A stretch of 64,000 nucleotides of DNA from Sepioteuthis lessoniana (taxonomy: Eukaryota > Mollusca > Cephalopoda > Myopsida > Loliginidae): the NCBI GenBank assembly GCA_963585895.1, contig OY757904.1:24534120-24598119 (forward strand), read 5' to 3'. A program made the translations under genes and the position numbers. The notes under the pieces were generated by a model. The model was given only the letters and a program-made list of their open reading frames with translations, was not told where the DNA came from and made no database searches. Positions within the stretch are counted from its first letter, which is position 1; the number at the start of each line of letters is the position of its first letter. This document shows, piece after piece, positions 22,888 through 34,990 of the stretch.

Positions 22888-24222
22888 GATGAGTAGGTCC
22901 AGGATTAGATTGGTATATTTTAGGATTTCTTTCTTTCTTTCTTACATATGTGTATGTTTACATTTTGTTGCTTTCGTCAGAGAATGTATATGGCACAAGG
23001 CCTTGTTAGTAGGGAACTCAATGAGACTTGAACTATATCCAGACCCTAGGAACTGCTATGGGATCTAAAATGGCACCAACATACGCTACCCTAACTCTAG
23101 CAAATTTAGAAGAAAACCTACGCGAAATAATTGGTAAAAAATAGGGTAACGGCATAAAAGGAGAATTTACCAAATCATGGAAAAGATATTAAGAAAATTG
23201 CTTCTTATTCTCGAAATGCCAGAGGGAGACAATAACGAATTACTTAACCTAATACAAAACCTACATCCCAAAATAAAATGTACAATGAACACATCTCAAA
23301 AGAACTACCATTTTTAGACATCCTTATAAAAACGTAAATGGCTAAATCATCACAAATATCTACCTCAAACCCACAGTCAGCCGAATATACTTCAAAAACC
23401 ACCACCCCAAAAACTGTATAAAATTCATCCCTTAAATTCTAGCACGTTGAATACACACAATAATCACGGATAAAAGAAGTACACACCGAAAACCAGAGAG
23501 TTTACCCAACAACACAAATAAATAAGGGATTCGAATTAGGAAAAAAAATACCGCAAAGAGAATTACGAATCCCGAAAAAACAAAACAACGAGAAACCCCT
23601 TGCATACGTCATAGCCTACAATAAAAACAACCCAGAACGATTCACAGAAATAATTAAAGACATCTAGAAAAACTTAAAAAACAATGACAAAATTAAAGGA
23701 ATACTGGACACAATAAAAATCATTAAAAGCCAGAGGCAACCCAAAATCTTAAAAGAATATTCACCTCTTCTACATCGGGAGAAAACACAATGGGTTACCA
23801 AATGCAATAATAAACGATGTAAAATATGTGATATGATTATGAAAGTGGAATCCCGTACCTTTGAAAACTAGGAAACAAAATAAAAAAAATATATAAAGAT
23901 TTAAGTTTCAACTCAAAATACGTAGTCTATATAATCAAAAGTAGTAAGTGCAAAGAAATACACATTGGGTCAACACAGGTCCTTAACATAAGAATATCAC
24001 TTCACAAGAGTAGTATTAAAATAACAGGAAATGGAAATTTAAATGTATCGAAGCACCAATACGAATGTAGTAAGGGAATTTAAGATAATTCATATATACC
24101 AAACTAACGACGACACACTACTTCAAAAAACATTATAGATGAATTTAAAACAAAGTTGAATAAAACATGAATCATACACACAAATATACACACACATGCA
24201 TTACTGGAACTTTACCATCATA

Positions 24223-24330
24223 TTGTTTAGAGTCATATCAAGGACACTCTTTGGGGAAGTCTTACTCCTCTGCAGAGAAGCAATCAGTGTATGCTACAAC
24301 ACCAGCCAACTGGACAAAAATATGAACGTA
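24223..24330 (-). mobile_element. family E retroposon head fragment
   Basis: TTTAGAGTCATATCAAGGAC, ACTCCTCTGCAGAGAAGCAA, CACCAGCCAACTGGACAAAA is the complement of the family E head. It lies between the Penelope-like remnant and the LINE cluster. Confidence 0.75.
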
Positions 24331-24534
24331 CAATTAACATGAATCCCTAAACTAGGCATAAAATCGTAGATGTGCTGACATGCCACTAAAATCAATGAGT
24401 CAATCTATGTAATTATTAGAGAAACATCATTTGAATTCGATACGAAGGCATGATTTCATTTAAATGTAAATTATTTCTCTAAAGAAATGTAACAAAAAGA
24501 TGTAGTTGTTCCCTAAGGATTACTATTATTAATT

Positions 24535-26610
24535 GTGTGTTATCCCTCAAGAGTTTTTACTCCAGCGGTAGCTGGTAAGTTTTCTCTGATATATGAATGA
24601 CAGCAAGTCTCCTCAAGTCTCAAGAACTCTGCTCACTATTCTGGCCGATCTTGATAATGCTGGTGTCTGGATGGTTTCCATTTGGCCTCTTATTTCTAAG
24701 TCTTCTAGGCCATTTAACAAGCTTAAATGGGTTGTTCTGCATGCACCAATTTTTTTTTTTTGGGGGGGGGTATTACATTCACCTTCTTCTTTCCTTTTTT
24801 TTTTTTAGTTCTCTAGCAAGGTATTTTCTCGCTGTGACCTACCGAGAACGCAAAGTGAAAACAAAAGATACCGAAAAGAGGGATAAGTCGACTAATCGGC
24901 AAGTTCTCTTTTTTGCCTTCGTTGACGATCTTGTTTGTAAGCCGGGCGCTTTGTTTGTCTCTCACAACTCTAGAGAAATGTGTGTGCCTCATTCTCCAAG
25001 ACGAATCCCGGGTTGTAATTTACGAAGCTCTTTGCTTCGATGTGGCACAAGTCCGATTGAATGGGGCACCGAATGAGACTCGAACTCACTCTTGCAGGAT
25101 TGCTAAAGAATTCCGGGTTATACATTTATCATTTACTCGTATAGTCAAATTTAAACTTCTTGCACAATTACCTGTCATGTCTAGTTCTATACTCATTTTG
25201 TGCTAATTTACAGTATATACATATTATGTAGCAAACAGCTCGTTGGTCGAGTGGGCAGACTGTTCGCCAATGGTCCGAGAGACCAGGGTTCAATCCAAAG
25301 TCGGGTCATACCAAAGACTTTAAAAATAGTACTTGATACACATTTGCTTAACATTCAGCATTATAAGTTAGGTATCAAGGGTAAAGCGAAGCAACCCAGA
25401 GAAAAGAGTGGCGCCCTCTTCTACACCTTGGTGTAGTAGCTATTGAAAAGGGAGCCTTCAGTTCGCCCTCGACTCCGGTTCGCCCTCGACTACGGTCGGC
25501 AACTTCACTTACTTTAATATGTGATTAATCGCTTCGGCTCTATGACCACATAACCCACATAAGCTATTTTCTTGCTTCTTATCTATTTTTCTATTATCTA
25601 CTTGGTTATATGGCGTTGTTTTGCCCTACAATTAAAAGGGATTCAGTTTTTCTCTTCAAGTTTCCCCTTTTTAGCCATGTCTTCTAGTATGAGATTTCGT
25701 CAGTTTTTCGCTTGAAATATCCATATAGTTGTTTCTCTTCTCATTTCTGTTTCCTAGCTATTGTTTTGATCTTTGTAGAGGTTGTGTTGTATCCATTCGC
25801 TGCATTTAGCCTTTCTTCGATCTTTTTTATGTCGACTTCGAGTCCTTTATCGTTGCATAGATGCTATCTTCAATGCTGACGAGACCTCTTCCTCCCTTTT
25901 TATATTTTGACACATTATGTCTTGGATGTAAAGCCTTTTTCTTCGTCATTGCTTTACTTGTTCCATGAAAGGTTTATGAAGTTCTTCCATTTTTTTATTT
26001 CAAGGATGGTTTCGAGTATATCAAAAGGTGCACAGCCCAGACGTTAATCCCTTGAGTTGATTTCTTTACAAATCGTGGTTTCAAGAAGTTTTCTCCTTCT
26101 CATGTGATACTAATCTTTGATTTTTACTTTTATCTCCACTTGTTTGATGGTGTCCGCTTCCACAATTCCCAAGAACTCGTAATTTTCCTTTTCCTCGAGA
26201 TTTCTGATTTTTTTCTTGATTTGGTAAATCTGTTGTTTCTGTTATTTATCTTCTTTCGCTTTTCATTATTAGCATGGCACATTTTTCTCTGCCAAATTCA
26301 ATACTTATATCTTAACTGAATATCCTCACCGTCAGTTTTAGGGTATCCGATTTATTTTTATTTTTTGGCAAACAGTTTAATATCGCCCATGTACATTAGG
26401 CAGTTGATTTTTCCTTAAAATTTATCAAGTTTGTAGCCCTCAGTGCATTTCTTAAGTATGTGATTGAGGGAGATCATTGCTATTAAAAATATTATGGTGT
26501 CAACGCATCTCCATGGACTATTCTTCTCTGGATTTTCATCTCAGCTAAGCTTTTTCCTCCTGCTGTCAATTCCACTTTGCAGTTTTTCATGGTTTCTGTC
26601 GCGATATATT
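24535..26610 (-). mobile_element. R4/Dong-like LINE, longest minus-strand copy (RT palm to 3' end)
   Basis: Read on the minus strand from 26.6 kb: NHILKKCTEGYKLDKF, then CLMYMGDIKLFAKK (the reverse transcriptase YxDD box with Gly for the first Asp), then SLLIVGQNNAI just before the zinc-knuckle region at about 25.55 kb. After a SINE-A insertion come the restriction-like endonuclease and the 3' tail of the reading frame, which on the plus strand is the stretch of CAAGTCTCCTCAAGTCTC type. There are many stops and frame changes. The C-terminal zinc knuckle plus RPD endonuclease arrangement is that of R2/R4-group LINEs. The clade is inferred from motifs. Confidence 0.75.
25230..25515 (+). mobile_element. 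SINE-A inserted in an R4/Dong-like LINE
   Basis: Box A region GCTCGTTGGTCGAGTGGGCA, box B GGGTTCAATCCA, then the usual body, with a short internal duplication near the 3' end (TTCGCCCTCGACTCCGG then TTCGCCCTCGACTACGG). It interrupts the minus-strand LINE between its endonuclease and zinc-knuckle parts. Confidence 0.88.
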
Positions 26611-26614
26611 CATT

Positions 26615-27015
26615 ATTATCATAATGTTTTTAGTGATTTTCGCACCAGCATTAGCCGATTATCACCGGAGTTTGAGTGAAAGGAAATTTTCTCAAATCTC
26701 CAGGATTCTTCTGGGTGTTCTAGCTGATCTTAATAAAGCTGTTCTTTGGATGGTCTCTAATCGTCTTCTTATTTCCAAGTCATCCAGTCCCTGTAAAAAT
26801 CCTTTCGTGACTGTTCCAAGAGCACCAATTACAATTAATTTCACGATCATTTTCATGTTTCACTATTTTTTTTTTATTTCCCAGGCAAGGTCGTAGTATT
26901 TATCATTCTTGATTTCATTAGATTTTACTCAGTGGTCTGCTGGAAGAGCAAAGTCAACGATTCGGCAATTTCTCTTTTTGTTGACAATCAGTAGGTCTGG
27001 TAGTGTGGCCGAGAT
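26615..27015 (-). mobile_element. R4/Dong-like LINE 3' fragment
   Basis: The antisense of the endonuclease-to-C-terminus region is readable: the CACCAGCATTAGCCGA end, then LEDL...RLLRT-type sequence, then TDHLISARRPDLLIV-type sequence near 27.0 kb (GGTCTGGTAGTGTGGCCGAG on the plus strand). It starts immediately after the longer copy at 24535-26610 and is truncated at its 5' end. Confidence 0.72.
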
Positions 27016-28399
27016 TATTATTATTGTTAATACCATTAATTGAATTATTAATTAATGATTTGAACACATATAAATGTGCAAACAAATGACGATTATTAAA
27101 CTGAAATAATTACTTAAAATCATAAAATAATTAAAAGATTTAAATTAAAATACATAGTGTATGTGATTACCTAATCTTGAGGCATGAAATAACTCTAATC
27201 CAGTTGATATGCCATTAAAATCAATCGATAAACCTACTGTTATTCCTGTTGAATGAAATTACAAAAACTACATTATAGATAGACATATGAAGTATAAAAT
27301 TATTCACGATACAACTAAAATTTTATCAAAGAATAATCGAGATTAGACCAACAATGTAGTGGTTACGAAATAATCAGCAAATAAGTCGCAAGAAAAGTAT
27401 ATTGCGAACAAATTAATCTAACTGAATGTGCGAATGCAATTGCCTTTGATCAATACAAAACTGCTTTGGTAAGTATTTCAAGATAGATATTAACTAATGA
27501 TAGCTTTAGGGAAAAGCTGTCTCCCCAATCTGTCCTTTCTCCCTATAACCACCCACCCACCTGAATAATAGCCATCAATGCTTATCTTGAAATGTATGTC
27601 GTACTGAATAGCTAGCTAAATGATTATTCGCCGTTTGTTTCCCAGTCAGACTTCCAAGAATCGTTTGTCGCCTCTCAGAGCAATATCTTCATTATCGAGG
27701 AGAGGTGTTGGCTGATAAATGGAACTCCCCGCCTGGGACCATCTATCACCGGTATTCTATGTTGTAAGAGCATCTTCACATAGATTACGCACACTTCAAA
27801 TGTAATTTTGCGGAACTATTTCAACGTGACACTCGTCTAAAATAAGCGAATATATGATTATTAGAATGAGCCCCAGGTGATTTAGAGCGTTGTATGATGG
27901 TGCAATGTGTCAAAAGTTGTTCTTAATCGTATAAATAGTAAATTTATGTACTGTAATAACAATCCACAGGTTATTGTATAAAAGTATAATAAAAGTATCT
28001 TATTTGACAGATTATATTGAGAGTAAACAAATTGGGTACAAGTATTCACTGCTAATTGTGAAAGAACATTATGTTCCTCCATGAAGATATCCAATGATCC
28101 CAAAAGAGAAGTCAAACTTTGGGGAATTGGATTAATGGTATATTCGTTTTTGCTTATTCTTTCCTTTTTTATTTCTTTGCACAAACTTGTTATTTTGATA
28201 GGAATTCTTGAAATCATAAAACCGTGAGCCAACAAATTTTGAAGAAATAACTACACAAAAAATGGTACAATGTACATAATACCCTAACCTCTAGGCGTAG
28301 ATTTCTTTCCAGATATACGGAAATGCTGTTAAAATCTATCAATCAATTAAACAATCATATAACTACTACATATTTCCTATTTTAGATGACTGTTCTATA
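27016..28399. other. no feature recognised
   Basis: The 117-codon minus-strand frame at 27882-28235 has no recognisable domain and is probably chance. Confidence 0.55.
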
Positions 28400-28955
28400 G
28401 ACCTCAGTCCACTGGGGCTATAGAAACACCGACTGCATCTCTGCAGAGAGTAAGGCTCCTTCAAAGAGTGTCAAGGATATGACACTAAACAATCTGTTAG
28501 TGAGGCTTCAGTAGTGCTGGAACTTTGAGTAAAGTTAAGTACCCCTTCATTGCCGTTGCTCCCAGGTCCATATTAGATCACAATGGTAGCCCCTGATATG
28601 ATACTATCACTATTTCAAAAAGAACTGCTTGAAATTTAAAGTGAATGTATACAAATTATTCATGCTAAATATAATTGTTTGAAATAGAACTGTTTGTTCA
28701 TTTATCTTTGTATAAACAAATAATTGATGTTTAAATGAATTGTAAGTAATACATTGCATTATTTGAGACCATTAAACTTATTTGACTTATGCTAAATTAA
28801 ATTGTTAGGAATAAAACTGTTTGATCATTTAAATGTGTGTATCTAAAAATGTATTTACAAATCATGTATTTGATATTAAGGTAAAAACAGGATTTGGCAT
28901 TTAATGGCCAGCAGTAGTTGATAAGCCATTTCACCAAATCAAACCAAACCTGCAC
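28400..28955 (+). mobile_element. family E retroposon
   Basis: CAGTCCACTGGGGCTATAGA, ACCGACTGCATCTCTGCAGA, AAGGATATGACACTAAACAA, three or more internal units, then GGATTTGGCATTTAATGGCC and GTTGATAAGCCATTTCACC at the tail. Confidence 0.83.
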
Positions 28956-29832
28956 CGTAATACTGAAAATAGATTTTAATGATAAAATTATCTCTTGAAT
29001 ATTTTGTGAGATATACTTTTATTCTTTCTTTAATGAACCTTCTTATTCAAACGGCAATCTTATTTCACCGAACAATCCATTTCCTTAACTTTCCAGAATT
29101 TACAACTCTAACATGCAGTCAGTATTAATATAACCGAACCATATCACTTAGAACGATCTACTCAATTCTACTGTTTCCTTATCAAGTAATTCGGTACGGT
29201 ACATTAACAATATTTGCTGTCTTTCCACGTCGAACATTTTCAAACACGAAGATACTTAAGATGCAAGTGGGTTGGAAAAGAAAGTCCCAGGTCGCACGAT
29301 ATCTCTTTAGACAGGCGATATGGACATTAATCCTTCACTGAGTCTTTTGCCGGATCATTGCAAAGCCAGCTTTGAAAAGATAATCCAGAAACGGTTTGGT
29401 AATTTACTCAAATGTTCCATTTCAATTTAGTGGCTCAAAACGTCCGACGGATTAGAGTTTCTTCGTGATTTCTTGTTCGACAGGATTTAAATTCTACCCA
29501 ATTCCGATGAAAATCTTATTAAATCTTTGTTTCAAAGAGGGGCGTATTTTTCTTCCTTTTTAGATGAATTAAATTGTTGGCAATACATGTATTACTAATT
29601 CAATCTTTGAATGTTAAGGCATCATAGAATGCAAAACATAATTGCGGACCAGTACATTGAAAATCGATTTTTAATTAAATAAATGACGCTATAGCTTACA
29701 GACTTTTAGGTATTTTTTTCTTTTTGATCATATCTATCAAAATATATCGCTCGATTTAGTGTTAAAGAAATTACAAGATTTGGTTTTACTTAGGGACTGC
29801 TAGTCTCTATATTTTTATTACTTTCTGAATTA

Positions 29833-29837
<5 letters not shown>

Positions 29838-29914
<77 letters not shown>

Positions 29915-29930
29915 GTGTGTGTGTGTGTGA
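29838..29930. repeat. TA then GT microsatellite
   Basis: Long TA run followed by a GT run. Confidence 0.95.
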
Positions 29931-30143
29931 TCATGAATAAAATGTATGGCTAAAACCATTTTTAATCGTAAATATCTTTTCAGTCCTCTACACAAAACAG
30001 CGCAAAGCAATATCTAAATAGTTTCCACTATGTAAAAAGATTAGAAAAGAATACTCACTCACCTGAGGATTGGTAAAATGAAACTGAGAGTTTCGGGCTT
30101 TTATTCTTTTTTCCTTCTATTATATATTTTATAGTTAATATAT

Positions 30144-30144
<1 letters not shown>

Positions 30145-30192
<48 letters not shown>

Positions 30193-30216
30193 ATATATAT
30201 ATATATATATATATAT
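30145..30216. repeat. CT then TA microsatellite
   Basis: CT run followed by TA. Confidence 0.95.
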
Positions 30217-30951
30217 TCATTAGGTGTGACCATTACCTTATTTTTTTTTCCAGTTTTGTCCGACGCTTTTAAGTTTTGCTTTCTATAATCATTTTGCCAA
30301 CAAATTAACCTCCTAGGATAATTTCATTCCCTTTTTAGTTGTTCTCGATGCAACTAGGTTTCGGTAAGTTCGTATGGAAATTCGACGTAAACCTTTTTTT
30401 GAATGCTTTTTACATCAACATTTTCTGTTTTCTTTGAATATTAATCACTTTGCTTCTTGTTATTGTATTGTTTTAAAATATATAGATTTCCTAGCAATGA
30501 ATTTTTTTAATCAATTTTGGTGTTGTATGCTTATATATAGTAAAGGTAACGGATAATTCTATGCTGCTGTATCATCCAAAACTTTCTTTTCAATATATGT
30601 GCGGACGATAAATCATCATTAATTTACTTAAAAATAAATGTATACATATCGTATGCAATCTAAATACGATAAATATGGCCTCATTATTTTTTTTCCGGAG
30701 TTCCTATTTTTATATTTAGTTCATCGCAATTTTAACACAGGTAAATACATCACACCGATTTGCCAAATCAACATTTCAGGAGTAAATGTTTCCGAAAATA
30801 TTTCTAAATATCATTGCAGGCATCTGTATTTGGTCCGTTGATGGTACCTTAACAATATCACCATTCCGGTCAGGAGTGAGGCTCAGATTAACGGCAACAA
30901 CTTGTAAACTACATATTCTCAAGAACTTCCAAAATAACCCACTTTGGTAAA

Positions 30952-30952
<1 letters not shown>

Positions 30953-31015
<63 letters not shown>
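30953..31015. repeat. TA microsatellite
   Basis: TA run with one TG interruption, next to a diverged SINE-B. Confidence 0.94.
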
Positions 31016-31034
31016 TAGGTGTGTGTATGAGTGT

Positions 31035-31165
31035 GGGTTGACACACTGGGATCTTTAGCCTAAATACAGAGGGCTTTCAAAGAGAAAGTAAACTCTGATT
31101 TCAAAGCAGCTATATTTCGCTTGAAAAATTGACCATTTGTCCAATCCTGTCCTTTGAGTCACTAT
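31035..31165 (+). mobile_element. SINE-B fragment, diverged
   Basis: The body landmarks are weak but ordered: TCTTTAGCC, AGAGAAAGTAAACTCTGATT, AAAAATTGACCATTTGTCC, AATCCTGTCC. It lies just after a TA microsatellite. Confidence 0.55.
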
Positions 31166-31196
31166 TTAACCCTAAAATATTTGAATTGTCGTAAAA

Positions 31197-31246
31197 ACAA
31201 CCAACGAACCAACCAGCCAACCAACCAACCAACCAACCAACCAACT
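31197..31246. repeat. CCAA/CAAC tetranucleotide repeat
   Basis: About ten units of AACC/CCAA. Confidence 0.93.
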
Positions 31247-31837
31247 CACAAAGGTAAGTGCATGAAAAACACGAAATTTTGTTGAAGATCCCATAAAGCG
31301 TTAATGTTTTGAATACAGGAAGTCGATTGTATTTAAAATATATATATTTATACACGGTGGATTTGTTTATTCTATAGATAAGTATATGCCTCTAAGCAGA
31401 AAAAATAGCCGAAAGGATAACAAAGCACGAAAACAACCTTGATCTAAAACGATCAGGGAAAAGGAACCGTATCAATGAACCACGGATCAATAATGTGTTT
31501 TCTTAAGACTTGGACCATTCTAAATTCACAAGTAAAAAAAAAGCTAGTATTCGTTCGATAGCATCGTCATATTTCTAGAAGAACATTGAGGATGTCACAA
31601 ATGAATAAGAGGGAAAAATACGAACTATATATACATCAAAACCTTCTATAGGTGTAAAGCACAAGGAAGAGAATGTATCATGACATGAGTAAAGTATAAA
31701 AAAAGAAAAGAAAAAGAAAAACGCATGACGCAATTTCTCAAATATGGGCAATAGAATGATTGAAAATGTTCTTAATACTCGCTACTAGAGGTAAACTGCA
31801 ACACAAGTGTTGTTTTTATTTCTTTACTTATTTGAGA

Positions 31838-32165
31838 TTTTTCACACCAGCGTTAACCGATAGTCTTTAACGGGAGTTTGAGTGACGGCAAGTCTCCTCA
31901 AGTCTCCAGGAATCTTATCAATATTCTGGCCTATCTTAAAAATGCTGTAGTTTCGATGATCTCCACTCGTCCTCCTATTTCTAAATACCGTTGTCCCTTT
32001 ACCAATTCTTTTGATGACAGCACCAAGTGCACCAATTACAATTGGTAACACCGTCACTTTCATAGTTTTTTTCATTTCTCTAAAAGGTCGAGATACCTAT
32101 CTAACTTTTCGCTTTCTGTCAGTTTTACTGTGTGACTACCCTTCTGGCAAAGTCCATTATTCTTT
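31838..32165 (-). mobile_element. R4/Dong-like LINE 3' fragment
   Basis: Minus-strand translation gives MKKTMKVTVLPIVIGALGAV, IKRIGKGTTVFRNRRTSGDH, RNYSIFKIGQNIDKIPGDLR, the conserved C-terminal tail of this LINE. On its 5' side it abuts the ATT-rich tail of the next copy. Confidence 0.75.
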
Positions 32166-32179
32166 ATTTATTTATTCAT

Positions 32180-32225
32180 TTATTATTATAATCATCATCA
32201 TCATTATTATCTTTATTATTACTCT
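32180..32225 (-). repeat. ATT-type tail of an R4/Dong-like copy
   Basis: Imperfect ATT/ATC triplets, i.e. an AAT/GAT tail on the minus strand, directly before the conserved LINE 3' end. Confidence 0.8.
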
Positions 32226-33250
32226 TTTGAGAGTTCTTCACACCAGCGTTATCCGATGGTATTTTATAACTGATGGTATATCAATGGAGTCCGAATGATA
32301 TCAAATCTCTTCCGGTTTATAGGACTCTTCTACGCATTCTAGCTGATCTTGAAATTGCTATTGACCCTAATGTTTTGATTTGACTCTAATATCTAGCATT
32401 TTTCTGAGGAGTTGAAGTCTGTTCCGATCACGCTAACAGCAGCTAGTGTGAAAGTCATTTTGATGTTTTATAGTTTGTACAGCTTTCTGGGAAGATATAA
32501 GTACTTGCATATCTCTCCTCTTCAAGATCTTAATACTTGCTTATCTCTCCTCTTCATTTTTACTCTGCGGTTCACTGTAACGACAAAATCCACAAGAGGT
32601 TATTTTTTTTATTAGCACTAACTACGGTCTTCTATTCAAGATTAAGCGAACCGTCTGAATCTCAAAGTCTCAGACTATTTCATAAGTTACATTTTCTAGG
32701 AAGGATTCTGTTTCCTACATGAACTATCTATTAAAATAGTCAAATTTAATGCCGAACACAATTTCTTGAGGATCAAGTTTCCGACATCATCATACTAACT
32801 ACTTTCACTTATATAATAAACCGTTTCATCGCCGTCACCATATAGATATCACTTGCTATTCTGGAGAGTATTATCAATGATTACTTTGAGAAAAGTGTTC
32901 CCTATGGTATTATTTTGTGCTCCTATTAAATGTGATTCAGTTTCTGTCTTGAGGTTACACTTTTTTAGATATGTCAATGTCATGTCATGTACATTTTTAC
33001 CAGTTTGTCTCCAAAAGTATCCCGAAATTTGTTTATCTACCCATTTTGATGTTCTTAGACTGGTCGTTTATTTTGTACAGGCGGTGGCATATCAATTAGA
33101 AGGCATTTTTATCTTTCATTGACCAAACCTTCTATGTCTTGTGTATTGCACATTTTTCTCGTTATTCTTGGAATTACCACCTCCCAGAGAATTCAAACTC
33201 CTTTCGCTTCTGTGATTGTTTCTGTTAATATTGTTGTTATTGGTTCTTTT
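32226..33250 (-). mobile_element. R4/Dong-like LINE 3' fragment
   Basis: It begins with the conserved 3' end (GAGAGTTCTTCACACCAGCG on the plus strand) and an ATT tail at 32180-32225. It runs back through the endonuclease region to the zinc-knuckle region and some way upstream (TCTCCAAAAGTATCC on the plus strand). Heavily diverged, with no open frame over 100 codons. Confidence 0.65.
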
Positions 33251-33294
33251 TTTTATTATTGTTATTCTTGTTCTTCTTATTGTTATTTTCCTTA

Positions 33295-33955
33295 TTAGGT
33301 GTTATTTCACATCAGTGTTAGCTGATGGTATTTTACTGAAGTGTGAGTGACGGGAAGTCTCCTCAAATCTCCAGAACTCTTCTCAGTGTTCTGGCTGATC
33401 TCACCAATGCTATAGTTTGGTGAGTCTCTACTCGTCCTCTTATTTCTAGTCCTCTGGTCCCTCTACCAATCCTTCGGTTACTGTACCAAGCGAACCAATT
33501 ACAATTGCTATTGTCGTCACTTTCATGTTCCATCGTTTTTTCAATTTTTTAGCAAGGTTCTGGTATTTATCTTTCTTTTCGCCTTCCTTCAGTTTTACCC
33601 TGTAGTCAGCTGAAACGGCAAAGTCCACTATTCCGCTGATCCTTTTTTTTGTTGACTATCACTAAGTCTGCTCGTCTGACCGCGATTAAGTAATTCGTTC
33701 GTATCTCAAAATCCCAGATAATTTTGTGCATCCCATTTTCCAGGAAGGATTCTGGGTTGTGCTTATGCCATTAGTTTGTTTTATGAAATTTAAACTTTTT
33801 GCACCATTCCGAGGATCACCTAGCCCACTCACTTCTGTCTAGTCTTATACTCTCTCTGCGCACATATATTGTGCTAGTTTATTATATGATTGATCGTTTC
33901 GTCTCTATCACTGCATACTCTATATCTGCTATTTTTCTGGGTCTTGTGTATTCTT
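33295..33955 (-). mobile_element. R4/Dong-like LINE 3' fragment
   Basis: Minus-strand translation near 33.45-33.63 kb gives MDFAVSADYRVKLKEGEKKD, KYQNLAKKLKKRWNMKVTTI, AIVIGSLGTVTEGLVEG, the segment just after the endonuclease RPD motif. The fragment ends at the zinc-knuckle region and is butted directly against the ATT tail of the next copy. Confidence 0.8.
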
Positions 33956-33964
33956 GTTTTGACA

Positions 33965-33985
33965 TTATTATTATTATTATTATTT
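33965..33985 (-). repeat. ATT-type tail of an R4/Dong-like copy
   Basis: Seven ATT units between two LINE fragments. Confidence 0.85.
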
Positions 33986-34990
33986 GAATATTTTCTTATA
34001 GCCGTTAGATAGTGGGCTTCCACTGGATTCTGAGGGGCAGCAAGTCTCCTCCAGTCTCTTAGATTCTTCCGAATTGTCTCGTAAATTTAGTAATGCTGCA
34101 AACTAGGTTGTCTCGATTCTTATTTTCAGTTTTTCCATTATTTTTCTCAACCTTTTGGGACCCGTCTAAGCGCAACAAGTACAACTGGTATCAACGCCAC
34201 GCTTATTCTACATAGTTTTTCAGTTGTCTGGCTTGGTCCAACTATGTGTCTATGTTTTCGCTTTCTTATATTCTTTTTCAGTTGTCAGCCGAAACAGCAA
34301 AATCCACTTAATAACAAACTTCTTTCTTGTTAATTAAAACTTGGGCTTGTCTTCTGGGTGGGTATCATACACTATCTGGATTTTCACGCCATGAATATCT
34401 GGAGATTTGCCTTCAATCTCCACAGGAGTTTCCAAAGTAGTCGAGCTGATTTCAGCTTGTAGAGTAGGAAGAACGATTGTTGACAGGGTACGACCTTTGG
34501 AGTGACACTGGGATTACGGGAATGATATAAATACAGGATACCAGACCCGACACGTTACTTTGAACAAGTCACTTATACACAGTTGTGACTTAATGCTTTC
34601 TTAACTGTGCTATCCTTTTTCTTTTTTTTTTTTTTTCTACATTTTTCACTAAAGGCATTGCAGATTTTTTTCAAATCCAAATCCCTCTGCCATATTTTAG
34701 CAAAATAGTCCAATTGTTTTATTCGGTATTTTAATTCTCTTTCATTCTCTGCAAAATCATAATATTATCTATACACATGAAGTGTTTTATTTTTTACTTT
34801 GATGTGGTAAATCAGTAACTCTCTTTTCCTTTTTTAAGCATTTAATTCAGTGGTATTACGATAAAAATAGTACTGGCGTTAAAGATTCTTTCTTGGCGAT
34901 GCCTCTATGGATTCTTATTGCATCCAAGCTAACCATTCAGGCATATCAAGTCCTAAACACTTATTAACAAAATTAATATGAGGTTTCATT
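33965..34990 (-). mobile_element. R4/Dong-like LINE fragment, diverged
   Basis: ATT repeats at 33965-33985 form the tail, followed on the plus strand by the conserved GGCAGCAAGTCTCCTCCAGT block. Further in, the reverse transcriptase region is just recognisable, with an IKVKNKTLHVYR...FAENE remnant of the YxDD neighbourhood near 34.76 kb. Very worn. Confidence 0.55.

Larger units (their letters stand above)
22676..24175 (+). mobile_element. Penelope-like element, worn copy
   Basis: Two 60-bp arms in inverted orientation (22677-22737 and 22793-22852) are followed by a TA tract and then by remnants of a Penelope-type polyprotein. Seen are a GSKMAPTYATLTLANLEEN segment (the GT/MAPxYA reverse transcriptase block), SWKRY before the palm, KNHHPKNCIK-like thumb sequence and a C-terminal GIY-YIG-like region (YVVYIIKSSKCKEIHIGST). 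Paired inverted and direct end repeats plus RT and GIY-YIG are the signature of Penelope-like elements. The copy is broken in many places. Its exact 3' end, near the LNKT-like C-terminus, is uncertain. Confidence 0.78.
28956..31034. other. no gene recognised; three long microsatellites
   Basis: Microsatellites are listed separately. The rest is unassigned AT-rich DNA. Confidence 0.6.

Noticed and set aside
27882-28235. 117-codon minus-strand frame as a host gene.
   Set aside because: No recognisable domain, composition of random AT-rich DNA, no support from neighbours.
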